Source: Rhizoclosmatium globosum
Taxonomy: Eukaryota; Chytridiomycota; Chytridiomycetes; Chytridiales; Chytriomycetaceae
Length of the DNA stretch: 64,000 bases
Assembly (NCBI GenBank): GCA_002104985.1
Contig: MCGO01000015.1
Location: forward strand, 310,001 to 374,000
Direction of reading: 5' to 3'
Shown here: one piece after another, positions 14,851-24,864 of the stretch
Layout of the letters: every line of letters begins with the position of its first letter
Numbering within the stretch: the first letter of the stretch is position 1
Notes under the pieces: model-generated
Told to the model about the DNA's origin: nothing
The model's database searches: none
Seen by the model: the letters and a program-made list of their open reading frames with translations, nothing else
Made by a program: the position numbers and the translations under genes

Positions 14851-14950
14851 TTTGACAAAGAATCAATAAATCTACGGTATAATCAATGGTTCTTCTTTGT
14901 CTTTCGTTTGTTCGAAAAGAAGCTCACAGGTTTTTCGGACATCTCCAGTG
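14851..14950. promoter_or_regulatory. 100-bp shared promoter of the cyclin and Sae2/CtIP genes
   Basis: Divergent start codons at 14850 (minus) and 14951 (plus) leave 100 bp for both promoters. No element is recognisable beyond A/T-rich sequence on the cyclin side. Confidence 0.4.
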
Positions 14951-16527
14951 ATGGACGACACCTCCGCCTTCTTTGGGCTTCTGTCGCAACTCGGGACCGC
15001 GCACGTGTCGGCGCTCCACGGTGAGTCACATTACTTGAGCGACCAATCAAAGAACTGAATCGAACTCGAACTGACTCGAATCAGCGGCGACCGAGTCCGC
15101 CTCAAACGACGCCTTTGCCGCCGCCGAGGCTCTTCGTCGATCTCAGCGCGAATCAAAAGTCGTCGCGATGAGTTTGCAAAGTTCAGGTTTGGTTTGGTTT
15201 GGTTTAGCTTCCGAAGTGGTTCAAGTTGTTTCTGAACTGTTCCTGGTCACTCGTCGTGGCTTTGACAGGGACGCCGCCGCAATCGAAAAGGCCGCGATCG
15301 AGGCACAGCTGTCAACGACACAGCTCAAACTGTCAAAGGCGTTGAAGAAGCTGCGAGTGTTGATCATGCCTAATGCTCACCAAGGAAACGGACAACCTTC
15401 AAAGGATACGGAATTCATTGATGCCGTCGATGCTGACTTGACGGAATCTCTCACAAAAGAGAATGATCGATTGCGTATTCGAATCGCGGAGTTGGAACGA
15501 CAGCGGGAAGTCGAGGCGGCTTGTTGGTCGACTGCAATCAGAGACCTGGAACGCGACAACGCGTCTTTAACTACAAAGTGTGCAGAAATTGAAGGGAAAT
15601 GGATGGAAAGACTGTTGAGTCTGGCTGCATCAAAGTCTATCATCGATGAGCTCCAATGCCAAGTCAGACGGAGACTTTGACTGACCAAAGTGACCAAAGG
15701 ACTACTGCCGACGAAAAGTCAGGACAGGCCGCGCAAAGTTTGAAACGAACAGCTGCGATTCAAGAAGACGAAACTCAACTCCCAACGCAACAACTGCCTC
15801 CTCCACCATCAAAGAAGCTTAAATCATCGGCTCTAGACTTCAAACCCGCATTGGAATCTGTCCTGGAAGATTCCACATCAGAAGGTGTCGACGCACCACC
15901 CTCCAACACTTCTCAGATCCCTCTGATTCCTGACGACAACAACGACGACGTTGATTCAAGAATCCCGCAACCTCCTACCTCAACCACGAAACAAATCAAA
16001 ACTCCTGCTTCGTCTTCATCTGCGTTCAAAGCCCCAACTCCAATCGATGCTTCGAAATCACTCCATGCTCGCCTTGGTTTCTCAAAACCTCCACCACCCG
16101 AACTCAAATATCAAGAAGTAGTCCGAGACAAAGCCGAACGCCGAAAAATGCATGGAAATTCGTGTGCCTGTTGTAACGACGTAACATTCCATTTATTTCC
16201 TTACCACTGAATCTCAACTTCTCCCATCAACTTAAATAGTTTTACGAAGCCGTAGGCCACGTTCCTCCCCTTGTTGAACTCGGTCAAGTCGCACCTGCGT
16301 CTGGGAATGGGAATAGGAACTCGCATCTTCAAAATGTGTCGAGACATCGGACTCGGTATGCGCCTGTGCAGTCTACACCCGAAGGGTTTTGGGATGTTGG
16401 GTTTCCTTCTGCGGAAGAGATAGAGAGGAGAAGGAGCGAAGCATCTGCTGCTGCTGCTACAACAGGAAGGCAGGGTAGTCGGAATCAAAAGGGTCAAGGG
16501 GAAGGAGTGGATCAACGCGACAAGTGA
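14951..16527 (+). CDS. SAE2: Sae2/CtIP/Ctp1 DNA end-resection factor
   Basis: Five exons: 14951-15020, 15085-about 15196, 15269-15662, 15719-16180, 16240-16527. The N-terminal third is coiled coil, as in the tetramerisation part of CtIP. The middle is low-complexity, Ser/Pro/Asp-rich with many SP/TP sites. The C-terminal Sae2/CtIP domain is clear: YQEVVRDKAERRKMHG, a CACCNDFYEAVG zinc-type Cys pair, then SRHRTRYAPVQSTPEGFWDV and GFPS. CtIP/Sae2 activates Mre11-Rad50 to open DNA ends for homologous repair and needs CDK phosphorylation. The donor of intron 2 is ambiguous (several GGTTTG repeats). No frame break is required. Confidence 0.88.
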
Positions 16528-16627
16528 ATTGGGATCTTGTTGTGTGCGTTGACATTCAGACACAGCTGACACAAAATAAACGCATGAGTGTGAAGTAATT
16601 TAAAGGTTTCCAATAATCAAAGTTTAT

Positions 16628-18128
16628 TCAAGCTCCGAGTAGTAAAGTTTCAAAAAGTTGGAATACTTCGTATTCCTCCATTCTAACTGATCCATCACCT
16701 CCAAGAAATTCTTGCGGGGAGGTTCCTTTGAAATCGTAGCCTGTGTAGGAAGAACTACATGAATACATGGAAATTCCTAATCCGTTGAGAAAAGTTGGAC
16801 CATTGTTCTTGAATCCAGATATAGCGGTTTTCAATGAAGTAGACGGCATGAATTGAATCAATGTCGATGAACTGTTGACTGAAAATAAGAAAGCCTCATT
16901 TGCAGATATTGGTAAACCCCTCGAAGACCATGCAGCATCAATATAGCCTCCTACAATTTTTGAGGTAACTGTTTTTATCAAGACGATTGTATTCGGCTTC
17001 CCGTCACATCGTTCATGGAATTTCGCTTCACGAAAGTTGTGTTCTGAACCTCGATACAACAATTCATTTCTTTTGGTTGAAACAATTTGATGTTAGCAGT
17101 AAGCAGGTCCCAGAACTTATTAATTGCTGGGATGTCAAATATCCTGGAGTCGAGGATAATTTTAGAGGATGCAAGAGACTGGATATCTCCTTCAAAATCG
17201 AAATGACCTTTTAAGAACTCAACCAAATTTGATTCAATCAATGATGCAAACGGCGCTACTCGTGTGATAAATTCAAGTTTGGACATCAACGACAGTTTAA
17301 CTATGGGAATTAAGTCCTGGATATCTTTCTTTGCTTGAATGATATTCAAACCCAGAGGTCCGATTCCAGGCTAACATTTCTATACCCTGCTTAGCTTTCA
17401 CCCATCCAATAATAATGCGCCATCTTTGAGCCGCTCAAACTTTTGATATTTTAGAATATCCTTTACCTCCTCAGAACTAATGTCACGAATTACTTCCTTT
17501 CCAGCCTGAAGTGCATTCGTAACATCATCTATAACAAAAGACAATGCTTCTTGTGCATTTTTCGATTCATTCAGTTGTAAACAGAGAAAGTATACGTCAA
17601 ACGACGTTTCTGGCGACAGTGTGTAGTCCATTATCTTTTTGACACACTGAGAAACAAGTGATGGTATCAACAGCTGATCAGCGATTAATGCGACGTGCTT
17701 CAGCAGCTCCTCGGGAACTTGACAGTAAATGTATTCAAGCACGATTTTGAAGGGCTCGATATCAACGTCTGGATGACTCAAGACGGCCAGCAGTCGCTTT
17801 GACCGCTTTTCATCAACAGTGATACTGGTTGGAATAATTGCTGGGACGTCAGGGTTGTTCCATCTGTCCGCCAATGCATGTCATAGTACTCGCAGTTTTT
17901 GGCGAGGATATTCGCGTGCGCCCAGACTGGGACTTTTGACTCTCCAATCAAGAGAAGAACATCAGCGTACCTTGAGTCATCGATAAGTGACTTGTTGTTG
18001 TCATGTGATGGGAGTGGTGGTGAATAGAGGCATTTTCTCGGAATAGGAAAGAGAAAACGTACGCGTAGAATTTGTATTGATATCATCTTCAGAAGTAACG
18101 GTTCAAGGTTTTCTTTAATGTGCTTCAT
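16628..18128 (-). CDS. BTB-TLDc domain protein, copy A (at least four frame breaks)
   Basis: By comparison with the better preserved copy at 46919-48456, this has a BTB/POZ domain (YADVLLLIGESKVPVWAHAN, LAKNCEYYD, LEYIYCQVP), a BACK-like helical region, and a C-terminal TLDc domain (IVLIKT, GGYIDAAWSSRG, ISANEAFLFS, MEEYEVFQL). Frame breaks lie near 17878, 17425-17435, 17335-17350 and 17057-17075, all within blocks conserved between the copies, so introns cannot explain them. The gene is either a decaying duplicate or badly affected by sequence error; the break density is the highest in the window. TLDc proteins act in oxidation resistance or V-ATPase regulation, and BTB proteins often serve as Cul3 adaptors; no specific role can be given. 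Confidence 0.65.
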
Positions 18129-18282
18129 CAAATACCTTTCTCTTGTATCGCGTTGTTGAAGACAACCAACGCATTGGCGAATTCGTCACGACAGTGAGGA
18201 TTACAGAATCCAACAACGCGACCTTTGTATATGGTCAATGAGTCTGCCGCGACGGGTTTCCCTGAATTCGGACACAAGGAAT

Positions 18283-18959
18283 TCACACAGTCTCCAGTGC
18301 CAATCCAGTCTTTTCTGTTTCTGAATCGACTGAATTAGACTCATCCTTGACCATCCGCGTTCTGCCTCCATTCACGTCATACTTGAGAAACACAGCAACG
18401 TCCTGCTTGTCCAAATCATCTGGTCCATAAAACGAGACATCAACTGCATCCAGAGTAAATCCCATCTTCAAGTAAAACGATATCGCTCGAGTATTTCTTG
18501 TTTGAGTCTCACACACGATCCGAGTGATATCACGGGTTTTAGCGTTTCAATCACGGCCGACATGAGTTTCATTCCGATTCCTGAACGTTGCACGCTCTTA
18601 TCGACAATGAATTCGTATACTTCCGCAGAGTTGTTCCATGATTCGTAATCAGTGATGATGATGCCTGTGATATCACCAGAGGTTGAGACTGCCTTGAAAC
18701 TCAAGCCGTGGGCTAAATGCGTCTTGTATCGATCAAGATCCGATTCTTCGGGGATCCAACTCCCGCCTCTTACCGTTGGTTGGTTGTGGAGCAAGGTAAG
18801 GTGGAGGTGGAATGAATCAGGCAAGGTATTAGGTCTGCTTGAGCCGCGACGGATGTTGTCACTGCGTAATACGAAGTTGGAATAGGCTGCAGAGGAACGG
18901 TAGAGAATCTGTAGCGCTGGAAGATCAGATGCTTCAAGAGGTAAGATTGAAGTCGCCAT
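18283..18959 (-). CDS. GNAT-family N-acetyltransferase with possible YHS-like C-terminal tail
   Basis: The N-terminal frame starts MATSILPLEASDLPALQ and holds the acetyl-CoA-binding motif A region (VYEFIVDKSVQRSGIGMKLM). After a frame change near 18535 (an AAAACCC context on the coding strand), the GNAT C-terminal motif follows (CETQTRNTRAISFYLKMGF). The substrate cannot be read from sequence. Downstream of the stop at 18283, in a different frame, a Cys-rich module runs to 18128: GDCVNSLCPNSGKPV, then YKGRVVGFCNPHCRDEF. It could be the true C-terminus of the same protein if another single-base break exists near 18295-18310. BTB-TLDc copy A begins at its end. Confidence 0.65.
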
Positions 18960-19283
18960 TATAAGACAATTTTTAAATCAATATTTAATGGACAATGGAA
19001 TTTAAAAAGAATTATTCAGATTGATGCCATATGACTCTTGTTCGTTCGCCGCCACCTCCGAGTCATGCCATGGCCACACCTGGCGCACTCCAGCAACAAT
19101 TTCAATCGACGCGCATTGCAACTCCTCTACGTCCACTTCTTTTTTCAGACTAACATATTACTTACCTCGTCCTTCAAACCCACTCCTGCACATCAATCAC
19201 TCGAGTGTCCTACAATTGTATAGTTCCCTCCCGCTCTCTGAGTTCAAATTCTCGTGAAGTTGCTTGGCCAACAACAAACGAGG

Positions 19284-19403
19284 ATGATATTCCGTTATTG
19301 CCCAGAAACTTGCACCGAGATGGCAAGGAAAGCTGCGGCGGACGCAAAGGTGGCTGCCGGTGCAAAATTTCTGGAAAAGATGAACTTGCCTGTAGTCCGC
19401 TAG
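19284..19403 (+). CDS. small hypothetical protein of 39 residues
   Basis: A short open frame starts MIFRYCPETCTEMARK, continues with an Ala/Lys-rich amphipathic stretch (AAADAKVAAGAKFLEKM) and stops at TAG. It lies in a 590-bp space between the GNAT start and the Cys-rich gene, which is otherwise empty. The pattern is protein-like but I recognise no family; an upstream exon is possible. Confidence 0.25.
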   Translation: MIFRYCPETCTEMARKAAADAKVAAGAKFLEKMNLPVVR

Positions 19404-19553
19404 CATCAGAGGCTTGTTGGAGTTGAGAAATAAAGGCAACAAGAAATGCTTCAGCTTCTTACACAGTCCATGAAGAATTTGGTTTAAGAAATGATTTTTT
19501 TATCACGAAATAAATACAATGTTCAAGCTTTCTCAAGCCACTCATCAAGATCC

Positions 19554-20039
19554 TCAAAGAATAAACAAGGCTCCCAATGCAAGACCCGCGGCAAACTCAA
19601 CAGATCCAGCGCCACTGGCACTGTTTTGCTTTGTACCATTCACAGCAAGAGTCGGCCCCATTCCTGCGTCACCAATAAGATCGGTTGGAGCGGGAGCTGT
19701 CCATGGCTTGACGGTAGTTGTTGTCCAAGTAACAAACTGCTTCATGGCATCGCAATAACTGGTCTGGGATGTAACGGCCTGCTGGAATGTGGCGTCTGAT
19801 TGGCAATTTGTGTTGTAGCACGTCACAACCTTTTGACTCTGTCCGCAAAGACACATGTACCAGTATCCTTGTCCCTTGGTCTGTTCAGAGGCACACCAGG
19901 TCTCGATGGTCGCGTAGTTTTGACCGGTTGATGCATACAAGAGGTCCGAAATGCATTTGTCAAAGATGGGTTGGGTTGCACCACAATTGGTTCCGTAATA
20001 GTGTGACACGGCAGATGCTGTTGTAGTTGGGACGGGCAT
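19554..20039 (-). CDS. Cys-rich Ser/Thr surface protein with GPI-type C-terminus, copy A
   Basis: An intact frame of 161 residues. Eight cysteines are arranged as TNCG, DKC, TWC, MCLC, VVTC, TNC and SYC, followed by a Thr/Pro linker and a hydrophobic C-terminal tail (EFAAGLALGALFIL) preceded by small residues, as in a GPI-attachment signal. No signal peptide follows the first ATG. An AG acceptor just upstream (ATCAG) suggests a missing 5' exon. The cysteine count recalls CFEM-like fungal surface proteins, but spacing differs and I do not assign it. A divergent paralogue is at 20379-20843. Confidence 0.6.
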   Translation of the reverse strand: MPVPTTTASAVSHYYGTNCGATQPIFDKCISDLLYASTGQNYATIETWCASEQTKGQGYWYMCLCGQSQKVVTCYNTNCQSDATFQQAVTSQTSYCDAMKQFVTWTTTTVKPWTAPAPTDLIGDAGMGPTLAVNGTKQNSASGAGSVEFAAGLALGALFIL

Positions 20040-20378
20040 CGTTATCTGATTGCGAAAGAGTTTTGAAAGAGATGAGTTTGGCGGGAACTACCCCTTGTCT
20101 TAATATCTGACAAGGTTCATGCCGGAGCTGCCATTCAAATTTAGACTACTCATCGACAAACGACCGCGTAATTTAGCTTCTAATAGAGGTCATCGCGCGT
20201 AGTCGATGTGCACGATTGGACGATCACGCACTGCAGGGAAACCATTGTTTCAAACTTGTCCGAAAACAGCCCCGCAAATCCCACAAGTACAAGGGGGTAT
20301 GGCACATTGCTCTCCCAAGATTTATAAGCTCAAAAACGCGTGTTTGAACCGTCCACACAAACTTGTCTGAAACTCAGA
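20040..20378. other. intergenic region between divergent Cys-rich genes
   Basis: 339 bp, with a possible TATA element (TATAAG, about 20322) serving the plus-strand gene. No other feature seen; missing 5' exons with signal peptides could hide here but none is convincing. Confidence 0.3.
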
Positions 20379-20843
20379 ATGGCTAACGCATACGGATCAA
20401 ACTGCGGCTCGCCCTCCAAGTCACGTTCAATACTTGCATCTCGAACCAGCTTACGTCCACCACTGGAACTTCGTACGCTAGACCGAAACCTTCTGTGCAC
20501 CTTACCAAACTTCATCGCAAGAGGCTTGGTACACTTGTCTTTGTTCTGCAGCAACTAGTGTTGTTGGTTGCTTTCAATCAAGTTGTCCAGGTGACGCCGG
20601 GGCTGCTTCTGCTCTGAACGCCAAGGCTGGATACTGTGCCGCTGCTGATGCATACAAACCAAAGAGCACAACTTCAGCTGCGGCTTTGATCACTAACACT
20701 GTTGCGGAAATCAGCAAAGTTGTTCCAGTTGGTACTGGCGTGCAAGGCCATCATCTACAGAAGGCGGTCAACAAGCCAAAAGCTCTGCTTTCAGTGCTGT
20801 TTGCGGAGCCTTTGTTGCTGTAGTCGCAGCCTTTCTAGTTTAG
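20379..20843 (+). CDS. Cys-rich surface protein with GPI-type C-terminus, copy B (three frame breaks)
   Basis: Reading through three frame changes gives a sister of the 19554-20039 protein: SNCGS, FNTCISNQL, ETFCA, EAWYTCLC, VVGCFQSSC, AGYCAAAD. An Ala/Ser linker and a hydrophobic end (VCGAFVAVVAAFLV) then stop at TAG 20843. Breaks lie near 20412, 20487 and 20755, each behaving as one missing base. A TATAAG box sits about 55 bp upstream of the ATG. The two copies diverge from a 339-bp intergenic region. It is either a pseudogene or a sequence-error victim; all eight cysteines are preserved. Confidence 0.5.
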
Positions 20844-21067
20844 TTTTTCTCGCATTATACTTGGTTGGTTATGTTGTAAATAAACCGCAATGCATGTTAA
20901 ACAATAAGTCCATAAAGTGTGGCGGTACTGAGTGTGCACTTAATTTTCAGTAGTTTCGGATTTGAAATAAAATTGCTACTTCTTCATAGATTTGTATTTA
21001 TACATTGCGTAAAGAAATAGAGTCTTCTGGAAGGGTCTAAGTTGAAATAGTACGCTGTATTGAAACA

Positions 21068-21371
21068 ATGAGTGAAAAACCAGCATCAAAAGCTGAGCCC
21101 GGTGCAAAGAAGGCTGTAAAATGTGCTTACGATGGGTTTGTTCAAGTAATCGAGGAAATTGCATCGTGTCTCATCACTTCCTCATAAAGCTGCCCGGACG
21201 CGTCTGTCAAAAGTGTTGGTGATTGTAGACAATGGTAGGTTGTTACGGCACAAAGCGCATCTCATATTCTTAAAAACCAGTGCAAAATGTTTTTGTCCTG
21301 GACATGCTCTGCCAGTGATACACGGATGTCAGATGCAAACAGGGGAAAAGTGTGGTGTTCGTTGGGATTAA
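21068..21371 (+). CDS. small AN1-type zinc finger protein
   Basis: Three exons (21068-21135, 21190-21234, 21281-21371; introns 54 and 46 nt) encode about 67 residues. After a Lys-rich N-terminus comes a complete AN1-like finger: KCAYDGC, nine residues, CRQC, AKCFC, PGH, ALPVIHGC. The Cys/His spacing fits the AN1 zinc-binding pattern apart from small loop differences. AN1 proteins are often ubiquitin- or stress-linked; here the finger is nearly the whole protein. No frame break. Confidence 0.65.
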
Positions 21372-21699
21372 CAATCAACAAAACCGTGAAACGAAGGTTT
21401 TAACTTCTCATTCGAAATGCCAATAAATTTATTTCAAATACTGTATTGAATATATGGAGTTAGATGGATCCCTGTGTGGACGAAGCAAATACAGAATTGT
21501 TGTCGCCATCCTCTTCCTCTACCGACACGAATGAAGATGCACCATCACTCATTGTCCAAGTGACAGAATAAATTGAATTGTATTTCGTGAGTTTCTGGTT
21601 GGTGTCATGGCTTCCAACAGTCATTGGGCAGTTTCTCAGAACGAGATTCGCGTTAGCAGGTTGACGCGAAGACCGTTAGTTTCGATGCTTGTGAATCAG
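21372..21699 (-). other. possible 3' exon of the membrane protein, otherwise intergenic
   Basis: On the minus strand, 21680-21460 is an open frame ending at TAA. It contains NCPMTVGSHDTNQKLTKYN and an acidic Ser-rich end. It follows the stop of the 21700-22598 gene in the same frame after two TAA codons, so it may be an alternatively spliced or separate exon. No splice site clearly links them. Confidence 0.25.
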
Positions 21700-22598
21700 T
21701 TAAATTATGATGGTCTCATCAATTGTAAATGGATGAAAGAATCCAGAATCTCTATGAGGCTCAGGTTCAGGTGACGCGACTCGCAACGAATTTCCCAGGA
21801 ATATATTACTATTACAAGTGTTTCGAATTGAGACCGTGTCTGAATTGGCTTTCATGATTTTCAGTCCAGACTTTCGGCGGTAAATAACGGCTCCAATAAT
21901 GCCAACAACGATAAGGAGTGCTCCGAGACCTGAAGCCACTGGAGTCACTACAGAATTTGAATTTGAAGTATTAAGTTGTTGGGAAACATTTTGCGCAGCG
22001 CTTGGAACTGGAACGTTGTTTTCAACGCCTGGAACGAACATAGTACGAGCGAGGGATGCTGATTGAACGACTCGCGATGCAATTATGACAGAAGAAGAAG
22101 AAGTGGTTGTGCATTAGAGATCAGTTCGGAGTTACAATTAAAGTGTGTCTTGGCTATCTGATGATTGAATGGGTATGAGATCAGGCAGGGAGGCAGATGA
22201 AGCAACATCCTGAATGGAACTTTCTTGGGTAGAAGGGTTGGCAATGACGACGTCTTCAGGTATTGGCAACAGAGACGGGGAATCAGGTAAAACTGAAGTA
22301 TGGACAAGAGGCTCTTCTGGAGTACGAGGCTCAATGCGAGATGCAGTTAAAATGGAAATACTAATTGAGTTGTCGTTGAGGTAGTTTGCAATCGGTTTGA
22401 AGGTGTTGTTCCATAATTCGATGAAGGTTCAGTCGATACGGCTGTTGAGTTGAAGTTTCTGTTGTGGTTTGAGCTGCTACATTTGACGATTGTGATGAAA
22501 CTCTGACGGCAGACTCCAGTATGCCAGCAGTAGTTTCCACTTTCGTTGAAAGCTTGAAAGCTCGGAGACAGTGGCAACAATGGGAGCCATCAGGAAAC
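21700..22598 (-). CDS. single-pass membrane protein with Ser/Thr-rich ectodomain (frames broken)
   Basis: The C-terminal frame (22041-21700) has a clean transmembrane helix (GLGALLIVVGIIGAVIYRR) followed by basic residues and a short cytosolic tail. Upstream, Ser/Thr/Pro-rich sequence in changing frames (22330-22140 and 22580-22350) looks like an O-glycosylated ectodomain. This layout recalls fungal cell-wall stress sensors (Wsc/Mid2 type), but no Cys-rich WSC domain is visible and the N-terminal signal peptide is unclear. Treat as a hypothetical wall or surface protein. Confidence 0.4.
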
Positions 22599-22861
22599 AC
22601 TGATCGCGACCAAGTGTTGGAATGAGTTAAGATACGTTATCAAAGAAAGCCCCTTCCCCTTGGAAATGAAATCATTCCCTTCATTTGGGGGTGTCTCGTT
22701 TCGGACGAAAATTTGTTTCAAGTGGCACACATGTAACTTTTATCAATTCTCTCCTTCTTTCGCTTCCTCAAAAGTACCACGGTCTATTTTAACTAATCAA
22801 ACTTACACTCAACCTCGTTGAATTTCGATTGAGCCGTATCTGACAATTCCGTTTCGGAAAA

Positions 22862-24720
22862 ATGATCAACGGGAGCGAACCGTATGACAAAGGAACAGAA
22901 GAACAGCGGGAGCCAGCTGTGCTGTATTATAGAATGGCTGAGACTGGACCAGATCTGTTCCGAAAGGTGTTGGAGAAGAAGGTTTGTGAGACCTGACTAA
23001 TACGATGCATCCCGCTTCCATCCAACGCGTTTTTAGGTTGGATGCCTTATATTGAAGGAGAGACGGAGTATTGGAATCTATGGTGGAAAGGTAATGGATG
23101 TTTTCCTGTCTCGCCTGAACTCAATACATGGTTTCAAAGGGTCTCGCTTCACAGTAGCTGAATATGAGCAATGCAAGCCTTTTCAAAGACTCAATCACTT
23201 TCCAAAAACTGCCGTGATAACTCGAAAGGTTCGGATTGTCTATATCGGCTAAAGACTTAAATTCTCTTAAAGGATGCATTATTCCGAACACTCAAAACTA
23301 TGCGAGGAATCTACGGGAGCGTGTACAACTTTTTCCCTCAGTCTTTTTCACTTCCGAATGACTATGTACGATTCGTGAGAGTCTATGCGGAGGAAGAGGA
23401 AAAGGGCGAACGTGTACGTAATTGACATTTCGATACGAGATCTAAACGATGAACGACATCAGTCAACTGGATATGTAAGCCAGCGGATCTCAGTCGAGGC
23501 CGGAAAGTCTTTGTTTTCAAAAACATTCAAGACCTCTCCTATGATTGCAGGTTTGCATCTCGTCCTTCTACCCTCTAATAATAACCATTAAAATTAAATA
23601 CAGTGCAGTATTGCAAAGATATATCAGCCCCATGCTTATATCAGGATACAAATTCGATTTACGATGGTATTTCCCCACCGAAACTTCCTCACCTCCTCAC
23701 TTCTTACTCACAGCTACGTGTGCGTTAGATCATACAGTCCCTTAAATATATACCTATATAAAGAAGGTCTCACAAGATTTGCAACCGTAAGAGAGTCTTC
23801 CTGCCGTCACATAATCGTATTCACACTTCTCAGGCTCCATACGACCTCACGGACCTAACAAACAAATTCTCACACCTAACAAATACATCAATCAACAAAT
23901 TTTCTCCAACTTTGCATGACGAGAAGACAACTGTTGGTCCTGGGTGTAAATGGACACTTGCACGCTTCGTGACTATTTCGCCGCGGAGAATTTACCCTTT
24001 GCGCAGCTCTGGGACCGAATCAAGCAATAATTATCCTTACACTGTTACCAGTCGCGGCGGAAGCAAAAGGTGCAATGGAGGGATGTTTTGAGTTATATGG
24101 GTTTGATGTGATTGTCGATGACGAGATGCGGCCATGGCTTTTGGAGGTTAATTTAAGTCCTGCGCTTTCTGTTGATTCGGAAGTCGATGTTGCTGTGAAG
24201 GCGGTATGTTTTTTCTTGGTGTTAGAAAGTCTAACCGTTTATTGTCAGCCACTTTTGGAGCATGTTGTAGCTCTGAGTGGAATAACTCAAGTGGACGCAG
24301 AGGCTGGACGTGAATGGGCTGTGAGTTGTCTTCAATGGTTTATGGAATAAAGACTAACGCAATTACGGTAGGATGAGCAGCATTTCATGAAGACAGAGCC
24401 GAGGCTGTACAAGAGACGAAGTAAGTGAATTGATGTTGGATATTAGCAAAACTCACTGTTGAATTTATGCAGCTTCAAGCGCATATTTGACGTCAAGCTC
24501 ACCAAACCAAAGAAAGAAACAAGTTACTCCCATATTCCCAGATAACGTTGGAGACTTTGATAAAATATTCCCGTACAATGAAATTACTGCAAAACACACT
24601 GATTATCAAGTTGGCAAGGTAGACATTTTCATGTTTGCCATTCAATTTTCTAAGCAACATTTCCCCCAGCCTCATATTAAAGCCGTGATTCAAGATGTCA
24701 AGAAATCTTTCTTTTCATAG
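22862..24720 (+). CDS. tubulin tyrosine ligase-like protein (TTLL2-type glutamylase)
   Basis: About ten exons. Motifs in order: GWMPYIEGETEYWNLWWKGS, RLNHFPKTAVITRKDAL, an NFFPQSFSLPNDY block, ICKPADLSRGRKVFVF, VLQRYISPMLISGYKFDLR, LYKEGLTRFAT, NKFSHLTNTSINK, CFELYGFDVIVDDEMRPWLL, EVNLSPALSVDSEVD. The ATP-grasp core is complete. The end, GDFDKIFPYNEIT, is typical of TTLL2. The product should add glutamates to tubulin of the flagellar axoneme or basal body. Introns are typical, e.g. at WWK|GS and LR|CYV. Two single-base losses are apparent near 23963 and 24028, flanking an LRDYF to LWDRIK segment. Confidence 0.85.
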
Positions 24721-24864
24721 GACCTTGATGAGTGCACGTTGTGGTCGGGTCATAATACGTACAATAAACACATATCTGAAATATTAAGTCTATTCATAAA
24801 CATAAGAATGGTCGCAACAAAAAGACCTCCCATCATCCATAAAAACCCTAATCAGTCAATATTT

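Noticed and set aside
19554..20039. CFEM domain call for the Cys-rich protein
   Set aside because: It has eight cysteines, but their spacing (including the CLC triplet and late C pairs) does not match the CFEM pattern I know.
21700..22598. WSC-type stress sensor call
   Set aside because: A Ser/Thr-rich ectodomain and one membrane helix are present, but no Cys-rich WSC domain or clear signal peptide is visible.
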